Assembly: GCA_965196985.1 (NCBI GenBank)
Contig: CBDALO010000168.1
Location: 1-64,000, forward strand
Source: 2-12-FULL-35-23 sp965196985
GTDB lineage: Bacteria > Pseudomonadota > Gammaproteobacteria > UBA12402
Direction: 5' to 3'
Length of the DNA: 64,000 nt
Under the pieces are notes generated by a model. The model was not told the DNA's origin. It saw only the letters and a program-made list of their open reading frames with translations, and did not search any database. Made by a program: the position numbers and the translations under genes. Positions 44,704 to 55,236 of this stretch are shown one piece after another (within the stretch, counting starts at the first letter, position 1; every line of letters starts with the position of its first letter).

Positions 44704-46235
44704 GATAGAGCGTTATTTTGTCTGTAAAAACCAACTTCAGTACTTAGAAAAACCTTTAAAATTCTAAATGGCACTCTATTGTACCTGTCTCATCGCATAA
44801 TATCTTAAATTAATTATGCTAATCAATCTAAAAAATTATTTATACCTCAAATTTTTCTCCTCTCAAAATAAATTATTAACTTTTAGGTAATAGCAATTAT
44901 ATCTCGTTAATAAGAACAAGAATGATCTATCCTAAAACCCTATGAAGCCTTATTATTCACTTCAACTTAAGTATCTAGGTGATCCGCTCCACTGGTCATC
45001 AATTTCCACTAAAACAGCTGATACGAGCCTTAGGCACGATTCAGTATTAGGGAAAATTCCAACTGTATGCGTCCTTCTTTTTACCTCTCTGTTTACGCGC
45101 TCAGCTATGTTACTGGTTCTTAATCTTTTTTGATGCGGCCTGTCAAAGTTCATCACTACTAAGCCCTCCGGTATATTCACTTCCAACCAAGAAGAAAGCT
45201 CTGGTGCTGTTTGCTGATATTTATCTACCGCCATAGCCAATAGTCTTTCCGACTCATGAATGTTTGAGGCATTAAATATAGCTGTAATCTCCTCAGCTAC
45301 TGGTTCCTTCATTGAGCGCTTTGGTATGTGAGCCTGAGCATTTTGCTGCAAATGAAATTGGCAGCGTTGCCAAGGAACACTGGGGAACACAGCTCTTCTA
45401 GCGGCTTTTAGGCCAGTATGAGCGTCGCTAGTAATCAACTCAATACCATGTATACCTCGCTCAACCAACTGCTGAAGAAAATCACGCCAATGTACCTCAG
45501 CCTCTGATAACGCAACAGAAACACCTAGCACTGTTCTCTTGCCGGTTGATTCATCAAAGCCATAGGCTATCAATACCGCACAGTCTTGTACTGTGCCGCT
45601 AGTGCGCACCTTCTCATAACGTGCATCTAGCCAAAGATATTTTATCTTTCCTAACGGCTTATTTCGCCATTTCTTTAAATCTTCATCCAACAATTTAGCG
45701 CAACGGCTTACCTCTGTGCTTGAAATATCTGTTCCACAGAGTTGCTTTAGCACCTTTTCAACTTTGCGCGTGGAAACCCCATGCACATACATTTCAGCGA
45801 CAGCCAGCTTAAGTGCTCTATCAGAGCGTACACCTCGCTCTAAGACTGATGGATAGAAGGCTTCATTGGAGTCTCTAACCTGCGGTATCTGTAGCTCAAG
45901 CTGACCTTGACCTGTGTTAATTAACCTTGGTTTAAAGCCGTTCGCATATCCGTTTCTATCGCCAGTTCGCTCATAAGGACTGGCATTTAAATGGCGCTCC
46001 CTTTCTATTAACATAGCCTCATTCATCAACCTGGAGACAAGCTTAGGTAAAGCTTCAAACCCCTCCATCGCTAAAACATGTATGGCTTCTTCGATTAAGT
46101 TCTCATTTTTATAGCAGCTCATTGTCATTCCTCTTTTTTGGTTAAGTTTACCTTAAAAGGAATTTCTAATCTGACTGAGTCGCCTGCTTATTTTCAGCAA
46201 GTCAATGGAATTTACAGAAAGGATGGCGCACTAGC
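44704..46235 (-). mobile_element. IS256-family element, copy C (complete, 1532 bp)
   Basis: 8-bp duplication gaaataat at 44696-44703 and 46236-46243, just upstream of tnpC of IS66 copy C. Ends identical to copy B. Confidence 0.96.
44962..46122 (-). CDS. IS256-family transposase
   Basis: 386 residues from ATGAGC 46122 with the same ribosome site as copy B; full length, with catalytic regions LDARYEK, SDAHTGL and NREVKRR. Apparently active. Confidence 0.95.
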   Translation of the reverse strand: MSCYKNENLIEEAIHVLAMEGFEALPKLVSRLMNEAMLIERERHLNASPYERTGDRNGYANGFKPRLINTGQGQLELQIPQVRDSNEAFYPSVLERGVRSDRALKLAVAEMYVHGVSTRKVEKVLKQLCGTDISSTEVSRCAKLLDEDLKKWRNKPLGKIKYLWLDARYEKVRTSGTVQDCAVLIAYGFDESTGKRTVLGVSVALSEAEVHWRDFLQQLVERGIHGIELITSDAHTGLKAARRAVFPSVPWQRCQFHLQQNAQAHIPKRSMKEPVAEEITAIFNASNIHESERLLAMAVDKYQQTAPELSSWLEVNIPEGLVVMNFDRPHQKRLRTSNIAERVNREVKRRTHTVGIFPNTESCLRLVSAVLVEIDDQWSGSPRYLS

Positions 46236-47123
46236 GAAATAATTATGCCAACCGCAACTGAAATACCGGATATAGCGACTAAATCAGAGCATGAAATTGC
46301 AGAATTTCGTGCTCGCTTGAATCAGTCCAATCTTGGTGATGAGGATAAGGAGCTTGCAGGTGGTTGTTTGGACCTTGCTCTTTGGTTGCCCGAGGTGCTT
46401 CAACAGCAGAAAATTACAATTAAACAATTACGTGAACTTATTTTTGGAGCTGACAGTAATCAGTCACCCAAGAAGAATCAGGAGAATAAGGGCCAAGAAT
46501 CTGAAAGTAATATTGAGGGTGTTGGCAATAACTCTGACGATAATACATCAGCCAATAAAAAAGGTGATAGTCAATCAGATAAGAAAGGGAAATCCGGTCA
46601 TGGCAGGCGAGGTAATCAGGATTACCGGAATGCCACTGATGTTTATTGCCATGTTGCTGACCATGCATGTGGCGATGCCTGTCCTGGAGGATGTGGTGGG
46701 AAACTGTATAAGGTTAAAAAAGCCGGTGTAGTTATTCGTATAACTGGCAACTCATTAGGCACGGCAACACGGTATCATTTGGAAAAGCTTCGCTGCGCCT
46801 TGTGTGGGCTTATTATCACTGCCCAGTTACCCACGGATGTTAGGAAGCAACCAAAGTATGACGCTAAGTTTAAAGCAATGCTGTGCTTGCAAAAGTATTA
46901 CATTGGCGTGCCTTTTTACCGTCAAGAAAAGTTCCAAGAGTTACTAGGCTTTCCGTTACCCTCAAGTACACAGTTCGAGCTTTGTGAGCAGGTGGCTGAT
47001 ATCGGCTATCGTGTGTTTGATGTTTTAGAACAGTATGGCGCGAACGGTGATATTATTTGTAACGTCCCACAATAATTTAGAGAAACCATCTCAACCTATT
47101 TTGCGTGAGATGGTGTCAAATAG

Positions 47124-47924
47124 TTAACCTTTTAGCTCATGAATTGCCTGATTAATGACATCATCCGGTATATGGTTTAAATTCATATTAGCGGCGATTA
47201 GCAACGCATGTCGCATGAGCCTATCAACATAACGAAGCCTACCTTTTGTGGCCATGTGTACTGCACGAATACCTGTTTCAGTGAATAAGCTGCTGCTCAT
47301 TCCTGCCTTCTCAAAAGCAGCGTGAATAATGCTCTCAAAATCCCTGCTATCTTCAATTGCATGCCACCTAATAAAGCACTGAATTCTAGAGTTGATAGGT
47401 TCATAGGCTGGTCTCTGCAATGTTGCTAGAAGTGATGGGAGTCCACATAAGATAATCGTCATGACGTCTTTGCTGTCAAAACTGAAATTAAGGAAGTCAG
47501 GTAATCGTAGAATGAAATCATTACTAAGCTGATGCGCCTCGTCTAGGATCCAAATAGGCTGAACGTTTTTATCATGGTAGAGCGCGATCAAGCTCTGCTT
47601 CAAGTCTCTCCAAAGTTTAGAGAATCGGTAATAGTTTTCTAAACCTAGATTTTCGACAAGCTGAGAGTACACATCAAATGACCGAAAGTGAGTGTCTGAT
47701 TGATAAATGACTTGATGGGTCAGCGGGTTGAGTTTATTGCTCCAGTATCTTAGCGCCGTGGTCTTTCCTGTCCCTGAGTCGCCAGTAATCACTGCTAAGC
47801 CGCGTGTTTCTAGCAAACCATTAAGTTGCTGTTCTAGTCGCTTTGACTGCGCCAATTCAATAATGTTTGATTTACCCAATGGATCAAATTTCAAGCCAAA
47901 ATGTTGAAGATACATCTTACTCAT
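47124..47924 (-). CDS. ExeA/TniB-like AAA ATPase of the transposon
   Basis: About 266 residues from ATG 47924, overlapping the transposase stop by eight bases; ATG 47915 (MYLQHFGLKFDPLG) is an alternative. Walker A AVITGDSGTGKTTAL, Walker B PIWILDEAHQLS and sensor region IILCGLPSLLATL are complete. The N terminus (YLQHFGLKFDPLGKS) matches the ExeA/GspA-like ATPases that accompany rve-type transposases. It likely loads or directs the transposase. Apparently intact. Confidence 0.9.
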   Translation of the reverse strand: MSKMYLQHFGLKFDPLGKSNIIELAQSKRLEQQLNGLLETRGLAVITGDSGTGKTTALRYWSNKLNPLTHQVIYQSDTHFRSFDVYSQLVENLGLENYYRFSKLWRDLKQSLIALYHDKNVQPIWILDEAHQLSNDFILRLPDFLNFSFDSKDVMTIILCGLPSLLATLQRPAYEPINSRIQCFIRWHAIEDSRDFESIIHAAFEKAGMSSSLFTETGIRAVHMATKGRLRYVDRLMRHALLIAANMNLNHIPDDVINQAIHELKG

Positions 47925-48887
47925 CCTCCTCAGTGATATCCAAATCCTCTTTAACTTGGTTATAAACAATCTCAACTAGCGAGGTTTTTCTTGCTGGTTG
48001 TTCCGGCATCTGAGGTCTAGCTCGGGTTCTAGAAAGGTTGTTATGTTTGTCCAGCTCTCCCACTGCACCAAGGTATTGATATTCCAATGATTCGACGTGA
48101 CGGGCGGAGTCACTATGCGGATCAACCACTAAATAAACCTCTTGTTGAGCCAGTTCAAATGGAACTTCAAAGAGTCGATTATTCCAGCTTACCGTGCCAT
48201 CCTTCCTGACTCGGCGCTTAATGCGATGCAGGAAGTAATCATCTAGCTTATCGGCCAAACAACCTAACGGCTGAATTTTAGTGAGGTCTTGCTGATAGCG
48301 TTGTAACGGGGTCATCTTGTCAGGCAGGGCGCTTTGCGAGGCTTGATGATAAACACGCTCAACCCAAGCCCAAAATCGATCATTCAGCGCATTGAAACTA
48401 TGAATGGAATCCAGGTTGCATTCAGCTAGGAATTGCTCGCGTACTGTTCTATGCCAACGCTCTAGTTTGCCTTTGCTTTGCGGTTCATAGGGCCTGCCGT
48501 AAATCAATTGAATTTTCAAACGAGCACAAATGGTTTGCAACGTTTTAGCACGGTAGGCAGGGCCGTTGTCAATGATGAGCTTAACAGGAAGCCCACGTTT
48601 GAGTAATGCCTCTTTCAACACATGCTCAATAGTAATGGCACTCTCATCAGTACAAAATTTACTGTGACAGACCAACCTTGAGGCATCATCAAAAATACTC
48701 ACCAAATAGCTTTTAACTCTTCTTTGGCCATCGTAAATCGTTGGACCATGCATGACATCGCCATACCAAATATCACAAGCTGTGAGCGCCTCAAATGAGC
48801 GGCGCTCAATTTGGTTAGAAGGTGTGACTGTTCTTTTAGACAGGCCGTGTTTTACTAATAAGCGGTGAACTGTTGCGTGAGATAATT

Positions 48888-49847
48888 AGACCTTCTGCGA
48901 AACTAAATACTGGGCGAGCTTATGCTCGTTTGTAGTTTTAGAATCCGGCTTGAAGATTGAGAATCCCAGCAATAATATTAAATCTCATATTGTGTTTTCT
49001 GCGAAAATTCCTATACACCTCCCCAAGAATGCGGAATTTTTTAAATTTTGAGAATTGATGTTCAACCCTAATACGGATCTTGCTGTGATTACGGTTATCC
49101 TCTTTTTGTTGAGTAGTTAATTTGCCGCCTTTGGGCTTTTTATGAGGTAAGTTAACCAAGGGGTCAGTATGTTGAATTCCTTGGTATCCTAGATCAGCAT
49201 ATTTTTCTGCTGGTGGCAGTGGGCTGCCACGTTGTCGGATCTTAATATCATGAACCCTCCCAGGCATTGTTTGAGAGACGTTGATTATTTTTCCGGATGT
49301 ACTCATTGCTATCTCCACCTTTTGAGTATGTCTTTTCTTTTTACCAGAATAATAATCTTTACGTGGCTTCTTCTTTTTGGGGCGCTGAATAGGCTGCTCC
49401 GTTACATCCATTAATATAGCGCAAACCGCATCTTCTGTTAGGGTTCTGTCTTTTTTAATATGAATATGCTTGGCCACTAAGGGTTCTAAGCGTTTAAATA
49501 AGCGGCAGACATTACTGTCATCCAAACCAACAAAGTAACCTAAGAATTCATGTGTTACATAAGTGCGATAGTACATCATGAGAAGCAAAAGGCGATCATG
49601 GTGCGTGGTGAGTTTCGGGCGCCTTCCCAGCTTACTAAACTCATCATCAAGTAATGACTTCACTTGTTGGTGTATCGTTTCAAAATCATCAAGGGTCAAA
49701 CCAGTTAACTTTTTAAAAATACGCGGGCGGTTACTGAGTTGCTGATAGCTTAATAGCATATGCCTTTCCATGAATGATTATTAATCAGGCAATTATAAGC
49801 AAATTTTAGCTAGTTTCTAGAACTGCCCTTAGTTACGCAGAAGGTCT
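48888..49847 (-). mobile_element. IS5-family element (ISL2-type), 960 bp
   Basis: Ends agaccttctgcgaaactaa and agaccttctgcgtaactaa are near-perfect inverted repeats. A 3-bp duplication att (48885-48887 and 49848-49850) fits the ANT target of the ISL2 subgroup. Confidence 0.92.
48938..49771 (-). CDS. IS5-family transposase (DDE_Tnp_4/HARBI1-like)
   Basis: 277 residues. N-terminal part with MMYYRTYVTHEFLGYFVGLDD and HTH SNVCRLFKRLEP; catalytic part with AILMDVTEQPIQRP (first Asp), YADLGYQGI (second Asp) and RIRVEHQFSKFK (Glu). The KKKKPRKDYYSGKKKRHT block is typical of this subgroup. Full length. Confidence 0.93.
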   Translation of the reverse strand: MERHMLLSYQQLSNRPRIFKKLTGLTLDDFETIHQQVKSLLDDEFSKLGRRPKLTTHHDRLLLLMMYYRTYVTHEFLGYFVGLDDSNVCRLFKRLEPLVAKHIHIKKDRTLTEDAVCAILMDVTEQPIQRPKKKKPRKDYYSGKKKRHTQKVEIAMSTSGKIINVSQTMPGRVHDIKIRQRGSPLPPAEKYADLGYQGIQHTDPLVNLPHKKPKGGKLTTQQKEDNRNHSKIRIRVEHQFSKFKKFRILGEVYRNFRRKHNMRFNIIAGILNLQAGF

Positions 49848-50348
49848 ATTCACCTCGTGCTACCTTCCCTTGAGTTTCTAAGAGTTTAATCACGGTCGGA
49901 ATTGATCTTGAAGGGCTTTCCTGTTTAGTGGAAATAATTAACTCTTGTAGCTCTGGATTGATGTGACACTGGCCTTTGTCTCGTCGAGTTTTAGGAACTA
50001 ATCCATCAATACCCTGCTTTAACCAGGCGTAATACCAATTCTCAATTGTTTTAGCACTGAGGTGAACACGCTTACTACCTGGAATGTTGTAGGTTTGCTG
50101 GGACAACCTTTTAATAATGCTCTTGAGCTCACCATGCTCAAAACTATTTCGGCTACATAGCTCACCTAAAACACTTAGGCGAAACAGTGCTGTTGGGTGA
50201 ATGGGCTTGGTCATTTTGCAATTCCTGTGTGATTTAACTACTTGCAATGAGTTAATCACAACTTGAGTTGAGAATGCTACGCTCAAACTGTGTGGGGTCG
50301 TGAGGTTTACAGAAAATATCCATCTCAACTTTTTTTCACGTTAATTAA

Positions 50349-50905
50349 TTATGGGATGCTCACTCCTGTGTTGTTAAGAAAAAGCATGATGCTCGATAAA
50401 TCATGCTCACCAAGGCAGGCCAACCAAAACGCTTGTGGATCACTATGTCGCCCAAGCTGTAACCACAACGGATGTGCTTTGATATGGAAGGAGTAATCAA
50501 CGAAGTGGTCAACCAACCAGTGAAACCACCTAGCAACGGTGTGTCGACTAACACCTTGCTCCTGACCTGATGAGCTAATACTTTTCCCAGGAGCACGCTC
50601 ATTAACACTGCCTGCTGAACTGACCAGCAATACCAACGCTTTGGAGAAAGTATCTCAGGTAGGGTTGAACAAGTACGTTTACATTGATGACAATAAAATC
50701 TCAAAACAGGGGTGGGATTTAAAGAGCGTCCTTTACCTGGGTTCCTATCTGGTTTTCGATCATATGATCCATGTGACCATAGTCCACCTGCACCGCAATG
50801 GCTGCACTGCTCTGGCCTTAGTAGCTCTGGATTTTTTTTCAGCAGGATCAGGTAATCACTCAGGCTTTTAATCGCTTTTATGATTCTGCGCATGACTAAT
50901 TTCAC
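50349..50905 (-). pseudogene. Zn-ribbon/HTH transposon accessory protein (DUF6431-like), frameshifted
   Basis: The first frame (50905 down to about 50590) has two CxxC pairs (CSHCGAGGLW and CHQCKRTCSTLPE) and RRWY-like KRWYCWSVQQAVL. The second frame (about 50587 down to 50349) continues with helix-turn-helix GVSRHTVARWFHWL and ends NNTGVSIP. The shift lies near a gggaaaa run around 50585-50592. Such proteins lie next to rve/ATPase pairs in other genomes I know of, but their function is not established. One base restores a protein of about 185 residues. Confidence 0.7.
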
Positions 50906-53082
50906 TATAGTTTTTATATCAAGTTATTTTACCTTGATAGGTTACTAAAAACCTTGTTTATTATGAGATAAAACTAGCTCAATTCCCCTAAATAAAGATA
51001 GACGTAACATATTATTCAGCATGATGACACATTCGCAAAGATACTTTCGATACTATCTGATAACAAGGCGGACCTTAATAAACCAAGAAAAGTGATGTAT
51101 ACAACAGCCATTTTAAGCAAGACTATTGGTGCTCACCAGGTTGCTCTATTTTATGCAGGCGAGCATCACGGCGGCGAAAACTTATCACAACTATTAGCAA
51201 ACAGGGTGGCTGAAAAAAAGAAGGTGATTCAAATGTGTGATGCGTTAGCAGCCAACATGCCGAAAGAGTTACAAACTATCATCTGCAATTGCTTAGCTCA
51301 TGGTTTTAGAAAGTTTCGTGATTTACTTGAATATTATCCTGAGCCTTGTTTGCACGTTATGCAAATCCTGGGTGAGGTTTATCGAAATGATGAGCAAACA
51401 AAGCAAATGGACCCACATCAACGCTTACTTTATCATCGAAAGCATAGCAAACCATTGATGCTTAAACTGCATGGTTGGCTCAATAAGCAATTATCTAACA
51501 AAGTGGTAGAACCAAATAGTCACCTTGGTAAGGCGATGAAGTATATGTTAAAGCACTGGAAAAAGCTTCGGCGATTCTTAACGACACCAGGAGCGCCACT
51601 AGATAACAACATTGTCGAGGCGATACTAAAGATTCCTATTCGCATTAGAAAAGCTGCAATGTTTTATAAAACTCAGCATGGCGCTAACATCGGTAGCATC
51701 TTATTATCTCTTATTGTTACAGCTCAATTGTGCGGGGAAAACCCACTCGATTACTTAGTTGCCTTGCAGGAAAATAGATAGAGCGTTATTTTGTCTGTAA
51801 AAACCAACTTCAGTACTTAGAAAAACCTTTAAAATTCTAAATGGCACTCTATTGTACCTGTCTCATCGCATAATATCTTAAATTAATTATGCTAATCAAT
51901 CTAAAAAATTATTTATACCTCAAATTTTTCTCCTCTCAAAATAAATTATTAACTTTTAGGTAATAGCAATTATATCTCGTTAATAAGAACAAGAATGATC
52001 TATCCTAAAACCCTATGAAGCCTTATTATTCACTTCAACTTAAGTATCTAGGTGATCCGCTCCACTGGTCATCAATTTCCACTAAAACAGCTGATACGAG
52101 CCTTAGGCACGATTCAGTATTAGGGAAAATTCCAACTGTATGCGTCCTTCTTTTTACCTCTCTGTTTACGCGCTCAGCTATGTTACTGGTTCTTAATCTT
52201 TTTTGATGCGGCCTGTCAAAGTTCATCACTACTAAGCCCTCCGGTATATTCACTTCCAACCAAGAAGAAAGCTCTGGTGCTGTTTGCTGATATTTATCTA
52301 CCGCCATAGCCAATAGTCTTTCCGACTCATGAATGTTTGAGGCATTAAATATAGCTGTAATCTCCTCAGCTACTGGTTCCTTCATTGAGCGCTTTGGTAT
52401 GTGAGCCTGAGCATTTTGCTGCAAATGAAATTGGCAGCGTTGCCAAGGAACACTGGGGAACACAGCTCTTCTAGCGGCTTTTAGGCCAGTATGAGCGTCG
52501 CTAGTAATCAACTCAATACCATGTATACCTCGCTCAACCAACTGCTGAAGAAAATCACGCCAATGTACCTCAGCCTCTGATAACGCAACAGAAACACCTA
52601 GCACTGTTCTCTTGCCGGTTGATTCATCAAAGCCATAGGCTATCAATACCGCACAGTCTTGTACTGTGCCGCTAGTGCGCACCTTCTCATAACGTGCATC
52701 TAGCCAAAGATATTTTATCTTTCCTAACGGCTTATTTCGCCATTTCTTTAAATCTTCATCCAACAATTTAGCGCAACGGCTTACCTCTGTGCTTGAAATA
52801 TCTGTTCCACAGAGTTGCTTTAGCACCTTTTCAACTTTGCGCGTGGAAACCCCATGCACATACATTTCAGCGACAGCCAGCTTAAGTGCTCTATCAGAGC
52901 GTACACCTCGCTCTAAGACTGATGGATAGAAGGCTTCATTGGAGTCTCTAACCTGCGGTATCTGTAGCTCAAGCTGACCTTGACCTGTGTTAATTAACCT
53001 TGGTTTAAAGCCGTTCGCATATCCGTTTCTATCGCCAGTTCGCTCATAAGGACTGGCATTTAAATGGCGCTCCCTTTCTATT

Positions 53083-54551
53083 CTGAGAACTACCCAAAAT
53101 TGTTATCTCCCTACCTGAACTGAATTCGATAATTCTTTTTGTTCTTCTTGAGAAACACTATTTTCTTTAAAAAATTGCTCTACTAAGTGATACGTTAGAA
53201 GTTTTCTAATACCCTTCGCAATAAAGTGTCGTGTCACCTTGCCCTTACCATCTCCTAATTTAGCTAGCATAATTGCGTAATCGTCATAAGCTTTTTCCTT
53301 ACCTATCTCATACAAATATGAGGCCACATAAAAACATACAGCCAGTAGATTTTGTATCCCTTTAAAATTTTTTATCTGCATATTTTCCCAGCCTAGTCCT
53401 TCCTTGAGAAATTTAAAAACATATTCAATTTTCGCACGAGATAGATAGGCTATGTATACCTCATACGCCTCATCAAAAGTCGTTACTTTTTTATTAGTTA
53501 ATAGCAGCATGTCATTCTTAAAAATTCTCCTACCATCTCTGCCTGTAATTTGGATTTTAATTGCATTGAAGTTCTCAAACTCTCCAAAATAAATAGTTAT
53601 TTTTCCGTCTTGTACGCAATTCTTTCCAACTGTTAACTTTTGGAATTGCTTTTCGCCTTGAGCATCAAAATCAGCGTTAATCAGCTTAAGCTTTTTACCA
53701 TCATCACCTCTACCTTCTATTGTTCTTGTTATTTTTGAGCGAATAATAAAGTCTTGATCTAGGTTTGTATCAATTAGTGAGAGATAGTCATTATCATCAA
53801 ACTCTCTATCTAGAATATGGGTAATGGTTGCATCTTCATTCTTTGATTTTAGGCAGATTCCTATTTTTTCTATTTCACGAATAGACAGCAGCTTTTTATT
53901 AAAGTAATCACCAGATTCATAAAGACTCTTGGCCTCTTTATCTCCCTCAAATGGCTTTCCAGCCTCTATTTTCTTAATATGCTCAGCTTTTAAAAACTTA
54001 GGGTCTTTATTGCTGTAGCTTACATGCGATAGTAGATGCACAGCCTTATCACCAGGTACTAATGCAACTGCGTTATGCGTGCTGTAACCATTGATAATAT
54101 CCCCGTCCAGACTCCTTACTTTACCTAGATTTTCAGTTTGCTTGCTATGTGGCTTTCTAATATCAGAAGGATCATGAAGAACATCAATTTTACTGGCGTG
54201 TGAAAGTTTTTCACAGCTCTGTTCTAGCAATACATCATTTGTTTTTATTGGATCTAAATCGGTGCTTTTATTTTCACCGGTAAGTGTACGAATCATCTTT
54301 TTATACTCATTGTTATCTTTTGATGAACTGAACAACTTACAACTACCTTCAGTTAATAGCTTTCCTACAATCGTCGATAGATTTTTTTAAAACAACTTTC
54401 CCAGTTAATTTTGAAAAAAGAGGGGCAGCGTAATCGGCGAAGTTTAACATTTATACTCATCTCGTTAGTCTTGTTAAAAAGACAAAGCATAGTCATTTTT
54501 ACACAATATTTCAGCATTATTTTGTTGATTTAAATTTTGGGTAGTTTTCAG
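53083..54551 (-). mobile_element. IS4-family element, copy 2 (1469 bp)
   Basis: Same ends as copy 1 (ctgagaactacccaaaa). 7-bp duplication ttctatt at 53076-53082 and 54552-54558. Found inside IS256 copy D, so it is the youngest layer here. Confidence 0.95.
53103..54335 (-). CDS. IS4-family transposase
   Basis: 410 residues with the Y-R-E-K signature (YLSRAKIEYVFKFLK) and DREFDDNDYL. Differs from copy 1 by Lys/Glu in DREF and Phe/Ile in the FENFNAIK region. Full length. Confidence 0.93.
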   Translation of the reverse strand: MFSSSKDNNEYKKMIRTLTGENKSTDLDPIKTNDVLLEQSCEKLSHASKIDVLHDPSDIRKPHSKQTENLGKVRSLDGDIINGYSTHNAVALVPGDKAVHLLSHVSYSNKDPKFLKAEHIKKIEAGKPFEGDKEAKSLYESGDYFNKKLLSIREIEKIGICLKSKNEDATITHILDREFDDNDYLSLIDTNLDQDFIIRSKITRTIEGRGDDGKKLKLINADFDAQGEKQFQKLTVGKNCVQDGKITIYFGEFENFNAIKIQITGRDGRRIFKNDMLLLTNKKVTTFDEAYEVYIAYLSRAKIEYVFKFLKEGLGWENMQIKNFKGIQNLLAVCFYVASYLYEIGKEKAYDDYAIMLAKLGDGKGKVTRHFIAKGIRKLLTYHLVEQFFKENSVSQEEQKELSNSVQVGR

Positions 54552-54835
54552 TTCTATTAACATAGCCTCATTCATCAACCTGGAGACAAGCTTAGGTAAA
54601 GCTTCAAACCCCTCCATCGCTAAAACATGTATGGCTTCTTCGATTAAGTTCTCATTTTTATAGCAGCTCATTGTCATTCCTCTTTTTTGGTTAAGTTTAC
54701 CTTAAAAGGAATTTCTAATCTGACTGAGTCGCCTGCTTATTTTCAGCAAGTCAATGGAATTTACAGAAAGGATGGCGCACTAGCGGAAAATAAATCAAGT
54801 GTTTTTAAGGATCCCTCCTTATGGTTGCCATGGAA

Positions 54836-55236
54836 TTACCAGATTGAAGATAAAGGAGGTTTGGTCGATGAAGAGGCCACTTGACTTATTACAGGAGGTT
54901 GACTAGCGAGCCTTCTCCATGGCTCACCGAGATGACTAGTGATAGGGTTACCTTGGTTAAGCAGAATCATTAGCTGCGTGCTATCGATATGGTACGTGGC
55001 TGAGTGGGAGTTTGGCCACCATTGTAACTTTCCTTGCGAAAAACGCTTTAGACAAAGCCAGAATCCATTGCCATCATAAACTAGAAGTTTCACTGAGGTA
55101 CGGCGGCTATTCGTAAAAGCAAAGACCGTACCAGAGAATGGATCCTCACCCAGCCGTTGCTGGCAAAGCGCAACTAAAGCATCAATACCCTTTCTAAAAT
55201 CAGCAGGTCTGACTGATAACAATAGCCTCATTTGAG
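54836..55236 (-). pseudogene. tnpB: IS66 TnpB of copy C, 5' end lost to IS6
   Basis: Matches the 138-residue TnpB from QMRLLLSVRPADF to its stop, but the first few codons are replaced by IS6 sequence at 55237. The frame stays open into the IS6 end, which offers a different start (MRQNP), so a near-complete protein might still be made. One Ala-to-Val change near the C terminus. Confidence 0.85.

Larger units (their letters stand above)
47917..50214 (-). pseudogene. rve-family transposase split by an IS5-family element
   Basis: N-terminal part 49848-50214 (MTKPIHPTALFRLSVLGEL, helix-turn-helix AKTIENWYYAWLKQGI, ending GKVARGE) and the rest 47917-48887 (VHRLLVKHGLSKR, then DIWYGDVMHGP, IFDDASRL, LIIDNGPAYRAK, EPQSKGKLERWHRTVREQFL with the DDE residues). 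Together they form a normal transposase of about 430 residues. The IS5 insertion stops it, so this transposon cannot move on its own. Confidence 0.88.
47058..51009 (-). mobile_element. Three-gene transposon (Zn-ribbon protein, rve transposase, AAA ATPase) carrying IS5
   Basis: Ends tgtaacgtcccacaataatt (47058) and the related complement tgttacgtctatctttattt (ending 51009) share TGT-ACGTC. A 7-bp duplication tattatt (47051-47057 and 51010-51016) lies in the tnpC gene. All three genes read on the minus strand in the order Zn-ribbon, transposase, ATPase. Without the IS5 insertion it is about 3.0 kb. The transposase-ATPase pair recalls Tn7/Tn5053-type and related systems where an ATPase helps target choice. 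Confidence 0.85.
52035..54671 (-). pseudogene. IS256 transposase interrupted by IS4
   Basis: C-terminal part 52035-53082 and N-terminal part 54559-54671 (MSCYKNENLIEEAIHVLAME to AMLI). The duplication ttctatt of the IS4 copy joins them. Identical in sequence to the other copies once joined. Confidence 0.95.
51777..54784 (-). mobile_element. IS256-family element, copy D, interrupted by IS4 copy 2
   Basis: 8-bp duplication ggaaaata at 51769-51776 and 54785-54792, inside tnpC of IS66 copy C. The same terminal repeats as the other copies. An IS4 element of 1469 bp lies in the transposase gene. Confidence 0.95.
46245..54884 (+). pseudogene. tnpC: IS66 TnpC of copy C, broken into three pieces
   Basis: Pieces 46245-47057 (N terminus to ANGDII), 51017-51776 (QHDDTFAKI to LVALQEN) and 54793-54884 (KSSVFKDPSLW to VDEEAT). 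The breaks are the 7-bp duplication tattatt of the three-gene transposon and the 8-bp duplication ggaaaata of IS256 copy D. Removing the insertions restores a complete frame. One Gly-to-Val change (RKVMYTT) is also seen. Confidence 0.92.
44535..55236 (+). mobile_element. IS66-type element, copy C, carrying four nested insertions and cut by IS6
   Basis: Starts with the tnpC-side end gtgagcttgcggtaagtatg at 44535 inside copy B. It then holds IS256 copy C (44704-46235), a three-gene transposon (47058-51009) with an IS5 element inside, and IS256 copy D (51777-54784) with an IS4 element inside. Its right part, including tnpA, was lost at the IS6 junction at 55237. Confidence 0.9.

Noticed and set aside
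50373..50383. Minus-strand sequence TTTTTCTTAAC matching the predicted TALE site with a leading T
   Set aside because: A ten-base site with two degenerate positions is expected about once by chance in a window this size. It lies inside a broken transposon gene, not a promoter.
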